Positions 23,151-38,100 of a DNA stretch of 64,000 bases are shown in pieces. How positions within the stretch are numbered: the first letter of the stretch is position 1; each line of letters begins with the position of its first letter. The DNA is taken from contig JAUIRK010000801.1 of assembly GCA_030549495.1 (NCBI GenBank), forward strand, positions 37,144-101,143. Reading direction: 5' to 3'. This DNA is from Nectonema munidae. Lineage: Eukaryota > Nematomorpha > Nectonematoida > Nectonematidae. The notes beneath the pieces were generated by a model. That model did not search any database, had not been told where the DNA came from, and saw only the letters and a list, made by a program, of their open reading frames with translations. Both the position numbers and the translations under genes were made by a program.

Positions 23151-25930
23151 AACATGGAGGCTTATGCTTTTTCGTTAAAGAACAGTATAAAGTTGACATT
23201 TTGTATAGTGAATTTTCGTCAAATCTTTATGAAGTTTTTTCCATTAGCATAACTTCTGGTTTTTCAAATATTTTATCTTTTCACAATATTTACCGATTGC
23301 CTCTTTTTGGTAGCGATCATATGGATGAATTTTTTGAAAATTTTCAAACTTTTTTGATGAAAAACAAACACAATAATAACAGAACAATTATTCTTGGTGA
23401 TTTTAATATTAACCTCCTCGAATATAATAATAAGAATTATTCTTCCTTTTTTTTGAATTTGCTTATGCAACACCATTTCGTACCTTCAATCACCAAACCA
23501 ACGAGATACCAAGCATTTACATTGATAGATAATATATTTGTATCAAGTGAGAAAAAATTTAAGGGATACAATATACAAACATCCTTTTCAGACCATATTC
23601 CAATTTTTACAACCATTGAACATAGCTTTCGTAATCAATTGCATAAAAATCAGAAACTCCCAGAGTCATATATGATAAGAGTTTTTTTCAGAATCTATTA
23701 CGTTCAATTTGTTGGTATTTTCCAAGTGAGTCTGATCCAGAAAATATGATTTACACAATTAATCATTGTTTAAGTTATTGTGCTAATCAGGCTAAAAAAG
23801 TACAAAAAACGAAAAATTTCAATAAGTATAAAGAAAGATTTGCTGAATGGGCAAATGAAGAATTATTGACTCTAATAAAGAAAAGGGATAAAGTATTTTT
23901 TAAAATTAAAAGAACCCGTGAATATAAAATAAATTATGATCTAAAAAATCAACATACTCACTTTTGTCAACAAGTAAAGCAGATGACGAGAAGTTTAAAA
24001 GAAAAATTCTATGCACGATTGTTTGAAAACAAAAATAGCAAAGAAGTCTGGAAGAATATTAATAAATTGATTAAAAAGAATGAAGATTCATCTTTAATTC
24101 TAAAAGATAATTCTCAAATCATAAATGAACAAAATCTATGTGATTTCATAAATAATTCATTTATTAGCCGTGTACCTCAATCATCTTTTTCTGAGATGAA
24201 AAAATACATTCCTTTTCAAAGTTCGAAGTTTAGACTTGAAGAAATCACTCTGGAGGAAGTGCTCATTGCCATTAAAAATTTGAAAAATAGTAAAAGTGAA
24301 GATTTTTAGGGAATTTCTTCTTATCACCTAAAACTCATTGAAAATGAAATAGCATATCCACTATTTTTAGCTTTTAATTCGTGCATGCAAAATTCACTCT
24401 TTCCATCATGTCTCAAAATTAGTAAGTGCATACCTGTCTACAAAAAAAAAGGTGAGAGACATGACATCAACAATTATCGTCCAATCTCTTTGATTAGCAT
24501 AATTTCAAAACTTTTTGAAAAAATTATTCTCAAGCAATTAATTCATCATTTTGATCAAAACAATCTCTTCAATTCAAAGCAGTTCGGTTTTAGGAAAAAT
24601 TCTTCTACTACGTTTGCACATTCATTTTTCTTGACATCAATTTATGAATATCTTGATTCTGGAGATGGTATTTTAGCATTGTTCCTGGATTTATCAAAAG
24701 CGTTCGACTCAGTATCACATGAAAAACTTTTATTCAAGCTGGAAAAGTATGGATTTGATGAAAGAACTTTGAAATTTTTTAAATCATATTTGTCATTCAG
24801 AAAACAAGCAGTGTTTGCAAATGATAGTTATTCAAATTTGATTCATGTATCCAGAGGAGTACCTCAGGGTTCTGTTTTGGGTCCCTTCCTTTTTTTAATT
24901 TATATTAATGACATATTTCAATCAAACGCTTCGTTAGAGTTTTTAGCTTTTGCTGATGATTTGACTATTCTTATACCTTATTCATTTCTCCTAAATGTTT
25001 CTCTGGCTCAGAATAAAACAATTGAGTCTGTTTATAGAGAAAATGTCAATAAAGTTTTTGGTTGGTGTACAGTGAATGAACTTGGAATTAATAACTCTAA
25101 AACTGTTCATATGTTTTTTTCTAAGAAAAATGCTCAGCCTACCTTCTTGAAAAATCTCAATTTGCATTTATCAGTATCTCATGATTATTTAGGTTTAATC
25201 TTGAGTGAAAAATTGAATTGGAATCTACACATTAAACACATTTGCACTAAAGTTAGTATTGTAATTGGTATTTTATATCGATTCAGATCACTTCCATCGA
25301 AAATTAAACTGGATATATATAGATCACTAGTTTTGCCTCATCTTTCCTATAGTTTGGTCAATTGGGGCTTTGTGGACCTCTCAAGTTTGCTTACTCTTCA
25401 AAAAAAATGCATAAGATTGGTATCCAATCTGACATTCCGAGCGCATACTCTTTCAATTTTTAAAAGTAACAACTTGCTTAATATAAAAGAAATTTATATT
25501 AAACAACTTTGTATTGTGGCTTGGAAATTTTTTAATGGATATTTGCCTGTGGCCATAAGCAATTTGTTCACATTCAATCACGATTCAGAACGTTTTTCCC
25601 CAAGATATATGTATAATTTGCAGATACCATCATATCGCTTGAAATCCACGCAGTCAAGTTTGAAGTTTCGTATAACTAAAATCTGGAATGAATATTTGCA
25701 AGATTTTCAAATTATGAATGTTTCACTTTCAACATTGAAAAGACGCCTGAATGAATATTTATTGAAACAAGATTGAATCAATTTTGTGATGATTTAATAT
25801 AATTTGATTTTTTTATTTAAATTTTTTTAATATCAATTTCATTTTTAACTATGTTTAATTGTTGATTTAACATTTATTTAACATTTATGAACAATTAAAA
25901 AAAATATTTTAATGTTTTTTTTAGCATTTC
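23151..25930 (+). mobile_element. Young, nearly intact LINE (CR1/Jockey-like), 5'-truncated
   Basis: The copy begins within the endonuclease (GGLCFFVKEQYKVDIL at about 23155), then shows GDFNINLL (23397), TRYQAFTLIDNIFVS and SDHIPIF, the catalytic core of APE-type LINE endonucleases. The reverse transcriptase is open from 24385 to 25776, with NNYRPISLISIISKLFEK, LFLDLSKAFDSVSHEKLL, SRGVPQGSVLGPFLFLIYI and the FADD active site (24946-24957). Two lesions are visible between start and end: a one-frame shift near 23746 and an in-frame TAG at 24307-24309 where related copies have Trp. A 3'UTR of about 150 bp follows. It lacks the 5' part of the endonuclease and any ORF1. It begins directly after the (GAA)n tail of the older LINE. 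Confidence 0.9.
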
Positions 25931-26191
25931 TGTTACGGTCTTCTGACCCTTGAAATACAAGCATATTCTCAAATGTGAAATTTTTTTTTATGAGATTATT
26001 TTATGCTAATAAATTCTTCTTCTTCTTCTTCTTACTTTTCAACTCTCTTAATTTACGAATAAAAACTTTCAACTTACCAAGATCACAACAAGTAACCACA
26101 GACATAATAATTTTAAATACTAAAAAAAATTCGAAACATATCATAAAATGTAATAAAACTCTCGTTATTTTTAATATCTCTTTGTTTATAT

Positions 26192-29100
26192 ATGGCGTCT
26201 TTTTTCAAAAAGTTATCTACAGGTGATACTACTGCACTTTTTGAAGATGAAGAGGAATCAGCTCTAGATAAAGTAAGATTTCTTTATTTTGGTATGTATA
26301 ATTTCTCTTTTTTTCAAGATATTCAATTCATCATCGCTTTCTTGGTCAACTCGAATCAAACTTTTTGTTATACTTTTTGTAGTTGGGTCAGTTTTCTCAA
26401 TATTGGTAAGTGATAGTTCTGGTTTTTAACACAGATATGTGTAACTTAAATTAATTTAATTAGATAATAAACTTTTATTTGATATTTTAATGTTTGTATA
26501 AAAACGCCATAATAATTTATGTATTAATATTTTGGAATATAATATATATTCATGTTCAAGTTTCATATCTGCTATAAAAAGCTAAAATATATTTTAACTA
26601 GAATTTTAAGTTTTTTTTACTATGCTTTCAGAATCTTGTTTATTGTTATTTTTTTCTTTTAACCTTAGAAAATCCGCTCTCTTAACAATATTTACCACAC
26701 ATTATTCAATTTGCAAAAAAATTGAAATATACTGAAAGATCGTCTTAAATATTATATTTTTATATTATCACAATCTTTAGGGAAATATATGATAAAAAAA
26801 AGACTAGAATTTGATAAAAGAATGGGTTCGTTTCATGTTCATTTAGGATTTTTTTTTTGGAAAAACCTTTCGTTTTTTTAAATGTAATGTCGTATTATTT
26901 AAATGATCTTATCCATAGTTATTAATAATGCCTTTTTAGGGGCAAATTATGATGTCATTGACACCTAATAAGTTTAAATTTATTTTTTTTATTTTACACG
27001 ACCGAGCTTTCATGTCTGACGTTTAAATTCTCTTTCTCATTTTTTAGAAAAACTAATTAAAAGTATCGCTATAAACTTCCGTACTTATAGCTTCCCTTTT
27101 TTGGAACAAATTATTAGTTACGGTTAGTTTTAATTTAGTTATAATTAGTGCTGGGATGATTAATCTGAATTGAGAATCGTAAGAATCTTGTTTTTTCAGG
27201 CGTTGGTATTGTATCAACAAAATTGACTACTCTTTCCCATTCTTTTACTTCCATCCCTCGAAATAGACGATGTCTCTGAAAGGTTGAAAAACACGCCTGA
27301 AAAAGATCAACTTATATACTGTTGAATGAATACTGAATACACTGACTAAACCTGTATTTTTGAAATTAAACCTAAATTTTTAAAATCAAGAAAATAATAA
27401 TCAGCATTTTAATCCAAAAAAAATTTGGTATCGTCCCATCACAACTAGAAATGACATTTAGTTTAAATAGACTTCGCTGAATTGTTCTTTTTGATGAAAC
27501 ATGATATCATCTTAAGTGATATAAGTGTTATTTTTTCAATTTTGCACATGAAAAATTATATAGAATTTGGAATTAGCGTTCCCATAAATAATAATGATAT
27601 ATGCTTGTATTATTAATAAATTTAAATAAATTTATAATTTATGAAGTATTATTTTAAATTTATTCTCATTTATGCCAGCCAAATTGGGAAGTATTTCAAA
27701 TTTCACAAATTTTGATTTTTGAATCCAACCATGTCTTGAGGGTTAGAAATCTATTTCAATTTACAAGCTTCTGCATGTCCCTAATCTTTTTCACCATCTC
27801 AACACATGATCAAGATACAACTTTTCTCTTTTGTATCAATTTTAATGATTTTTTAGTCCACACTTTTGTTCTTTGGTCCTAATGGCATTCTACTCTTCAC
27901 TTCATTCTACACACTTGGAAATATCACATCCTTGCTCAGGTATTTTACCTCTTTTCCATTTCACTACCCTTTTTTCCTTCATTTAATTACAATTACAAAT
28001 GAACATATGTTCAAAACGTGAGTATACAAACTCACAGATACGTAGAAACACTATTTAGACGATACCCGGACATTTGACAAAAATTACGCTATAGATTTGT
28101 ATTCATCTTTCGAATGATAAAAGAATAAAAATTAAACTAGGGATTTGTATAGAGCATAAGATTGCAAACTAACTGGAAGTAAAGAAATGTCTATAAAAAT
28201 TGTGAAATTGAATGTCCATTTTTTGTGAAATCTCCATTCGGCGTAAGCTTATTTAGAAAGGCCCAAATAAAAATGTATTGCTATTGACACACTTATATAC
28301 AAATTATTACTGATATTGACATATATTGATACATGCTTATACGAAATACGAGCTTCAATAAGGGGATACTATAGCTCTATTAGTATTTTTCCTTGCGGCC
28401 CAAAAAGCATTAAAACTAACCTTGCCTTCCTTCTGAAGTGTTTCAAACCATACAGTCTCATGATATTGTTCGTATAAAAGAAGTTTTTTGCCATCAGTTC
28501 TTCCTATAGTTGCAAAAATGTTTTGATTGTATATATAAATTTTTATATATAACATAATATTTGTTACTTTAAATTTATTAGCATGATTTATATTAGTATT
28601 TTATTTCACATTTGCTATTGGTTTTTTTTAATTTTGAATAAGAAAATTTTTAATATTTTTGATATTTTTAAATTATATTTTGTTTTTGATTATTTTGTTG
28701 CTAGTTTTATTTTATTACTTCTAAATAAAAGATTTTAAAGATATTTATTTAAAAAAAAATTCGTTTAACCTCCTTTGTTCTTGAATCCACAGGATAAGAC
28801 GTTCTCACACACATACACAAATATGTGGGACTTTTTATTATGGACCGTGGTGCATTTCTTGACTGGATGCCCTTCCTGACTTCAACCGGATGGCATGCGA
28901 GTAAATAACAATAAATTTTATTTCGAGTACATCGGGAATCGAATCCGAGACCTTGTTTATAACAAAAATGTTAAATAAAACTTAAAAATATCTAAGTTAC
29001 TATTAATAATATTATTATTATTATTAAAATTTGCACTTTATTTTTGCAAGTAAAATGACGTTGCAGTGATTTAATTCGCTGAACTACGATGAAAAAAACC

Positions 29101-32100
29101 TTTAATCTTTAAAAGCTTTTAATATTTAGATGTTGGAGTAATGATAAAATGTGCACAAAATATGAAGAGCCATACTAAGCGTAGGAAGGGTGTTGTTAAT
29201 TCATCAAGATTTTTCAAAGAAATTTTTATTTGTAAGCTGTAAGTTGTTATCAATTTGCGAATCCCTTTTAAAATGACGGCATAATTTCACAAGCTCGCTT
29301 CATTTCTTCCAATGTTTCATTAATAAAATAGAGAGAAAGAAGTAATTCGATTAGTGATGTCATTTTCATGGATACATTTTAACAATAATTTCTTGATCAG
29401 TGATTCTGAACTTTTTTTTGAATCTACGTTATTGACACATGCGTTCTAACGTTCTTATGTAGTCCTTCTTACCTAGTAGTTTGAACGTGATTAATAATAT
29501 TGATTGATGATTAATTAATAGTGGATTAATCGATAGGAATCGGCGCGTATTTAGACAGTTCCAATGAGACACGTTTATATGAATCGACATCTACGTTTTG
29601 AAAAGCTCTCCAAAAGTATTAATATTACTCTAAAAATCTACTAAATTATTAATAAGTTTAAACAAGGTTGAATTAGCTCAATCGGGATTAATTGTAAACA
29701 ATTGTAACTGCTCGCTATAGACAGTCGGTAGTTAAAGCATACTTCGATAATGTAGATACAATTTGTTCTATTTTTTAATAATCAGTTCAATTTTGGTTTG
29801 AATGTTTTTATTTTTAAATATTCTCAAAATCTTTATATTATTCTTGTTCAAATACCATATTCATGACTATTATCTTTACACATGATGCAATGTAAGAGTG
29901 TTTAAATCATAAGCTCAAGATGTACTTTTGATAACATGTTTTTGCATGAAAAAAGTATTACAAATTTTTAAATCAGTTTGATTACAACAATTCTTTAAAT
30001 AGCAATTAAATAGACTTCACAACTTTCAGAAGTATACTAAGAAATTTTCAAAAAACAGCCACAATCTAAGTTTCACCAAATTATGCCAAAACATACACAC
30101 GTGTAAACGTTTTGGTAGTGATTTAGGGGTTATTTTACACAATTAATCATAATTTTTTATTTAATTCATCTCAGAGATTGCAAAATTGGATTATCTATTG
30201 GATCTAATCCTTTTGACTCCGTGATATTTAGCGGTTTCAATAAAAGTATTTAATTTTTGGCTGATTAATTGGTAAAAGCTTCCAGATATTGCATTAAATG
30301 AACAATAAAACTTCTACTCAGCCTAGGGCAGACATTAATGTTCTCATTAGAGCAGTGTCCTCATTTAATAATCAATGATACTTTCCGCTAAAATGTTAAT
30401 CATAATTAATTGTTCCTATTTGTTCGAGATAAGGAAGTGACCGCTGCATTCAGATATTCATCTGAGTTAAAAGAAATTCTTTTCAAAAACATATTTATCT
30501 CCTTGCCACGGTATTGCTGAATGCCAATTTTATGTTTGTGTATCATTCAGCTTCCTTAACACATCAATCTAGTATTTACTGGAATGAGAATAAGTGGACG
30601 CTTGTAAGGCGACTCCTTTGCAAAATCAATATTTATTGTTTAATGTCAATTTAGTACATTCTTCCTCATGGGTCCTTGGAAACAGGTCAAGAGCATGCTT
30701 GATAAAAAGAGAGTTCTCACAACACTCCTCTACTTTGTAAGATTCTTTCTTTTAATAAATTTCCCACAATTCCTTATGGAGAAAAGAATTTCTTGTAAAA
30801 ATATAATCTAGGTAAATTAGAATTTTATGATTTAAATTTTGCTTGACTACGGAATATTTGTCAAGATGTAGAACAAGGTAGATAATGAAATGAGATACAT
30901 TGAACACTTTTTTCCTTAAATTTCGAATCTTTATTTCCATGATAAACTTTAAATTGGATGGTCGAATATTCAAAATTAATATTCGTCTAAAAAACCTTAA
31001 AAATTCATTCGTTTTCAAAATTTATTTGGCGAATACTCATTCGAATATCCGTGCTTGGAGAATAAAAATGGTAAAATTAAATGTAATACATGAACATATA
31101 CACTGTATTATTTTATGACATTCCCTTCCATTTTTGATATCATCAGTCGATACTCTGCCATTTCAATTTCTGTTTTTTACAAGAAAGTTACATGTGTTTT
31201 ATGGTTTTTTTCGGAATTTTCTTTTTTTTAAGACCTTAATAAATTCATTCTACGCATTGAATATTTTTTAGTTATTTTATCAATCAAATAATGAAAGTTT
31301 TTTAACATCTGATTTAGAGCAAATTTCTTATTGCGATTTAACTTCAAGTATCATTCTGTATGAAAAAAAAGAATTACTAGCTATAGAACCAGATCCTCTT
31401 GAATAGTTGAGACTGAGTGAAACTAAACAAAACCTTTTTTTTACTTTACGATATCCTTCAAGTGAAGGATTGTTTAGCAGCAAAGCAAGTAAGATATATG
31501 ACTTATTTATTTTAAGTAGTGAAACCATTACTCAAATATTCTTTCAAAGTAGAGCTGTTTTACTTAATCTTGTTGTAGTTAGAGGGTCTATAAAGTTTTT
31601 TTTTCAGAATTTTTGACTTTTTACTTTAACTAAAATTTTTATTATAAGTACGTCTTTATGATAACACGTATACATTCACATCTTCTCTCTAAATTTTTAA
31701 GGAGTATAAAACTTGTGTTTGCTTAGAATAGCAATTATGATTATGATATTCGCATACGCTAAAAAATGAATCCTCACATCCGCATTTCTAGGATGTCAAA
31801 TTTGACATCCTCATCCGCAGATAGAAAGAATTTCACATTCGATGCATCTCTATTGTAGTTGTAAAAGCAGTATTCTCTTCGTATTTCCTTAAAATTTATG
31901 TACCTGAACAACACCACTTTAAATGCCTGTCTTTTATCAATAAATTTTTTATTTTTGTAAAAATTTTGCACACTAAAAATTTATTCGTAAAGTGAACCAA
32001 GTCAGATATAAAACCTAGCATTGTAAAAACTTACTAAACTAAATAAAAAAATGATTGGCTTTATTGACGTAAAAAAGTTTGAAAATATTGTGTAAAAACA

Positions 32101-35100
32101 GCATGCACATTTAAACGTGCTTTATAACAGTTTCGCAATGCCGTTTCGAACCTATGGGTCATGGGAAACAATTGTTTTTTTCACTTTTTATTTTTGTTAT
32201 AATTATCAAATTTTCATTTCATTACAATGTATTTTCCAGAATCAATCTATTTATTATAATTTCGTTTATGCACAATATCTATCTGTATATATTATGGCAT
32301 TCACAAGGTGTTTTCTGTGATGCTGTCTTGACTTCAAATCAATGAAGACATCAAAACTTGGATGCAACTCTTAAACGAAACATCCAGAACACACAAAAAA
32401 GCATTTCGATAATTATAAGCGACAAGAACGGTGTCTTAATAGTCAAAGTCTTGAAGCCGGTTGGTTGTTTCTTCGCAAGAATGCAGCCGTAGTTCCGGCC
32501 TCATATGAAAGTGCATTGAAATTGCTAGGGCAAATGGTCCTTTACAATCGCAGAGTGAACTCCTGTATTTATAAAGCAGTAAATGATTCTTGAAAAAGCG
32601 GTTCAAAGATAATGCAGCATACTTCCATATTGTATTTGTGGAATGTCTTTGATGTGGATGAGTGCATTGTGTTCTAAATAAAAAGGGTGTCCTTATTCTT
32701 CTCCTTTCAACCTCACACCAAAAGCAGCCGCTCTATGATGATGCATGGATACGCTCTTGCCAGTAAGAGGTCTTTCTGCAGGAAGTGCTTAGCTCTGTTA
32801 TTAAAATGGTAAATTATTTTGAAACTACAGCACTGAAATTTAGCAATTCAAATAACTATATAAAGACAGTAATGCTCGCTACGAAGTCCTCAATTTATAC
32901 ACACCGGTGCGTTCGTTGTCAAGATGAAACGCTGTTATCCTGACTTTGAGAAGAAAAAACGTTTTTTTCTGGAGTTTCAAAAAAATAAAGTGGAGCATGA
33001 ATTAAAAAAAGTGTTGCATACCTTGCCGACATTTTCTTATCATCTGAACAATCTAAAGTTGAGATATTTTTCTACTCTTTGTTTCTGAACTGGATAACTT
33101 GCATCGAAAAACTCATTTTGAAAGCATCGCTATGTTTGATAAAACTTTGTGGGTAATCGATCTCAGGTCTTTCTAGATCATTTCTTAAAAGTTAGAATTA
33201 CGTAACATCTTCAGTCTACAGAAGAGAAATTTGAGCGATATTTTTGAAGATATCAGAAGAACTTGAAAAGAAATCAATTTTGTACTCAACTCAGGTATCA
33301 GCATCGCAAATGAATTACAATATGAATTTAGTTTTAATTCTTCAACTTGCGAAGTTTTTTAAGGTATGTCAATAACTTTCTTCTGTTGTGTTATGTATCA
33401 TCCAGAGTCAGCATGGGAATAGTTTTGCCTGTTTTTGTTTTATTTTCTTCTACCTGCTTCTGTGAGGCAGGATTTCAACTCTTGACAATTTAAAAACAAG
33501 GAATAGAGAGAGGTTGGATGTTGTAGGTCGCATAAGGCTCTAACAAACAGTAGGGCTCGAATTTAAAAGCCTGCTGCTCAAATGCAACTGCAGACATCCC
33601 ACTACTTAAACGAAATATCCGTTAAAACCTATTTTCATATTAACTCTTTGGTAGGACTCCAGTATCCTGAGAAATGAAATTCTTCTACTTTAAACGTATA
33701 CAATTTCATTAATAAAGAAAACAGACGATTACTCTTCAAAATTTGGTCGTCAAAGGCTTAAAAAATGTCTTTTTTGTAAAATAATTCCAGACCAGTGTTG
33801 CCATTTAGTCCAATAATGAATATTAGTAGATTCCTCAAATATTTTTTCTTTTTCTTCACAGAAATAAAATTGTAAATCCCGCTGTTGATAGCATGGAGTG
33901 GCGATCTCTTAAGCCTCCAGGCAGCAAAATGTTGCAATCGACTCGTTTGGATGTCGCTAAAAAGTAGCTGATTTGGTCTTTGACTTCGTGCTTATCAGCG
34001 TGCGTGCAACTGCCTAACTCTGACTTAAGAATTTTTTATGTCTAACATTTGTGCGATGTTTTTCAATTTACAATAACTTTTTTACCTAAAGTAACTCCTG
34101 TGAATGTCAGTTTATCTCAATTGTTATTTAAACAGAAATTCTGAAATATTCTATTTCTACTGTTTTAGATGAATATGAAAACTAATTTTATTTTTTGTTT
34201 TTTCAGCTCTTCATGGCACTTACTTTGTTTTCGGCTTTCAAGGTATGACACTTTTTTTATCTTGCTTTTTTGCAATTTTACTCCCTTTTTAAGTAATCTT
34301 TGAAGTGTTAGGAAAACGATTTTTACTTATAATCCATCAAAAGTTGACCTTAGCGCAAAAAATTGGATTAATAATTTATTCTCTAATCACGTTTCCCGGT
34401 TATTAATAATTTATAAAAAGAGAATATAAATGAGAGCATGAAACTCTCTCTTTTGAAAAGGTACGATCTTTAGACCAAGCTTTTTAAACGTTAGAATTTG
34501 TTCTTCCCTGGTACTGTATCTGCGTATGAGTTTTGGCGAAAGTCGTATATCGGCAGTAGATAAAAAAAATACTAAATAGGTCAATAAAAATACTGCGAGA
34601 AAATTTTTTTTTGAAAAAAATGAACTCATTTTTGTTTGATGTTGAATAAAATAAACTTTTTCCTCAAGAAGTATTTCAATTTTTGCAAAAGCTAGCCAAG
34701 CTTCTGTTAAATGATTCTTTAAACAGAAGTTATTATGCTTTCTAACATTTTAAGACTTCTTTTGAATTAGAACAATCTTTTTCTCTTGGTTTTTTTCTTC
34801 AATATCGGAAAATTTTACTTCTTCTAAAATACTTTCTTATAGGGTAGATACGATTCTTTCTTCCCATCTTTCTAGTAATTCTTCGGATGTAGGTAACTTT
34901 TTTCATATAAAATATTCACCAACTTTTTATATGATTGTGTTAGCATTGGTTCTTCAACTTTTTACTTTTCATATGTTTTTCCAATAAGTTATTTTAGTAA
35001 AACTTTATTGTCTTTTGATTCAAATCACTCGATGTACTTTCACATTCAAAACCGGATTTCGCGAAACATTTGCGAACTTCAACTATCCAGTGAAATGTTT

Positions 35101-38100
35101 GAATTGCACAAATTGACTTGCCAATATCTATTACACAATTGTTAAAACATGCCAAGTAAAAGCTTCCTGTAATTTGTCTTTATACAATAGCTCGCGTTAA
35201 AAATAAAATGGGTCGTGACAAAAAAGAAAGGACATCAAGGAAGAGCAGAGTGAAGAAAATCTAAAAGTAAAAAGAACGATGTGCGGATTATAAAAAGTCT
35301 TATTACACCTAAGTATTGTGGATCGCGATGCAAACTGTGCTTCTTGCTATGGGTTGCAGAAAAAAAAGTTTGAAAAACGCTGCAATAGAAGACACCCTAA
35401 TTTTAAGATTGTAGAAATGAAGTTGTGTTTAAAGGAAAAAGACAAATGCTTTATATTGTACAATTCAAGGTCTTTGGAATGTGAAGGAACAATATCTAAA
35501 AAAAAAGTATAACTGCGATTTTGTTTCATCATGCGGCTATTCAAAATGAATATCCACTCTTTAAACACTTGTAAAGTCATCCAAGCCTTTTTGTTGTAAA
35601 AACAAAAAAAATGTTAGTTTATCTACATTTAGATTTTTAAAACAGCATGTTTTCTTTTCATTGCCAATAATAAGCCATTTTCAAACTTGTGACATTTGTT
35701 AACTTCCAGAGCAGCTCTTAATTTTTTTGTTTTCTTTTCCACAAATTCGAGGTGTTTTATCGGAAGACATCTAAAACTTAAGCCTTTCCCATCCATATTA
35801 AATATATCACGATTACTGTTATCTTTAATGAGCTCTGTAATTTTTGACTTCCTGTCTGTAACAATATTACTGTTGACCGAACCTGTTACTCCGCATATTG
35901 TTCCAAATGATATTGAATGTCGTTGTTTGAATCGATCTAGCCAACCAGATGAAGCTTAAGGTAAGTTTTTTTCAATTGAGAAGCAAAAAAGTGCTTTTTC
36001 TCGTATTATGCGACCTAAAATAGGAAGGTTCATGTTGTTTGCTTTTGAAACGACTTCCAAGAAGCTACATCTTCAAAAATTGATGAACCAAGCCTTTTTC
36101 TAGTGTTCAATGATGAAATTTCAAACGCTTTTAAATATTTTTGCCTTCTTTTTTTTAATCATTTTCATTTGTGTTCTCCCAATACCAAACCCTTTGGCCA
36201 GAACGCGTTGATTTTTAACTTCAGACATTCTGATTAAAGAAATCTTGTCTTTGAGGCTTAAGCTCATTACGTTTTCCTTTATTCATTTAAAATAATATTA
36301 TAAACAAATCTAAAGACAGAAGAAAACTTTAGATAACTGCAATTATAACAAGAACAAACAGTAAAAAATAATAAAGCACAAAGCACAACACGCCTTGTGA
36401 TTGATTACATACCACATGTTGCTTATTAGCAAATTAACAAGAATAAGTGAGAGAGTGTATTAGACGAAAATATTTTACACACACATTTGCTGTTCCTAAT
36501 AGTGGGATCCTTTTCTGTAGAAGAAAGCATAACGTGACTGATCGTAATTCCGGATTCGTTGTATGGTTGTTTAAACAGGAGGACTCTCGCTGAAAATCTA
36601 TACAAAAAATTGTAATCATGAAAGATGGTTCTTAATTATGAGGTGGTCATAATAACGATTTGTTTATTTTTTTCATCTATTTTCTTATACCGCTATATAT
36701 ATATATTTTCTTCCAATTTGATATTTCTAAGCAAAAGGAAACGAATCTTTCATAGTAAAACCCGATGATTCCATTTTTCCAATTATATTTTCGCCGATCT
36801 ATCATAATAAGAATCAAAACACCTTTCAAGGATTTCCATATTACTAATTTCTTATCTTTCTTAACCAAATTATCTTTTTTTAATTATCCGCTTTCTTTTC
36901 CATCTCTCGCAAGTTTTCAACATATGACATTTCAGCACTAAGCCTCTTTCTTCCTTCATTGTGTAACGATTGCGTCTGGAATATAGTCCTTTTTTTATTC
37001 TCTTTTTTATTGTTGCTCCACTTACGGTATATTCGTTGATTTACTGCCACAAAATTTGCTTTAACTTTCAATGACAGTTCTCTAAAAAAAAAAAGGCTCA
37101 AAACAAGACACATGTGATACTTCTGGATATATCACTTTGCATTCTTCACCAGCCAAAGTGTCCTATTTGGTCGCATCATTTTAAAGCAAAAGCACAGTTT
37201 CTTTTTTTGTTCTGAGCTCTTTGATAAGACTATCAATTAAATGAATTATTTAAAAAGTTGAGCTATCAATTAAAGGTTGCATTTCTTGGTAAAAAAGACG
37301 TCCTTTAAAAACTCAAATTTGAAATCCAGTTCTTTGGTAACATGGAGAGAGAAGAGGAAATTTGTCTTATCTTCAAATAGGGTGTTCTTCATGTATCTTT
37401 GTATTTTAGTTGCGTGATAAAGATGATTTAGTGGGTGTTGTTTTATTCCATCTTTTGCTCTTAGGTCGGATGTATGCAGGAACGTAGCCAGAAATTTATA
37501 TTTGGAGGGTCCAAATGGGGCACTAATATACATGCTGACCTACTGGCTTTGTCTAAAATCAAAGCATCAAATGCTGCTTATAACAACTCTTCTCTTTGTG
37601 TTTATAAGCTTCTTTCTCTACTTGTGTCCTATTTCTTTGTTGAGGTTTTAGATTTTATTATTGTTAATATTTCTTATCTTCGTTTCTCATAGCAAAGAGA
37701 AATTTTTTATTGTAAATCTGCTTTCTTATTACAGGTAGAAAGCGCATATTAACAAAGTTAACAGTTTAATCTTTACCGTCAATGAAATCAATAATTTTTC
37801 CATATTTTGATTTTATTTGCTTTATATTGTTCCTATAAGCCGATTGTCAAAAATTAATTCTTTTCATTTCAATTTGTAAATTTCCATTTTTTGATGGTGG
37901 GACCCATAACTTAGATAGAGGGGCCCGGCCCCAAGCTGGCTACGTGGCCTCGTGTATGTATACTGATGTTTTCTTTGATGGGGAGTATAAATGTTTCTGA
38001 AGTGTTGTATGTTGGAGTCTGATGTGTGGCCTCTTTCCAACGTCCATGGTCTGAAATCTGACCTCTCTTTGTCCAAAAGTCATCGATTTTTTATTCAGAA

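Noticed and set aside
26011-26033. (TTC)n as the 3' tail of the young LINE
   Set aside because: A plus-strand tail of this family should read (GAA)n as at 23124-23148; the opposite sense suggests an unrelated microsatellite, though the 3' end of the LINE is then uncertain.
26631-26740. Alternative SFT2 exon 3 after the acceptor at about 26630
   Set aside because: The frame there (CLLLFFSF...) only loosely resembles the family, whereas 27857-27939 gives FYTLGNI and perfect splice phase.
27186-27310. Possible small MITE with TTTTTCAGGCGT inverted ends in SFT2 intron 2
   Set aside because: The inverted match is only about 12 bp and no target duplication could be found.
36677-36868. 63-aa minus frame as a gene
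   Set aside because: It lies in repeat F, is repeated at 49432-49884 and resembles no protein.
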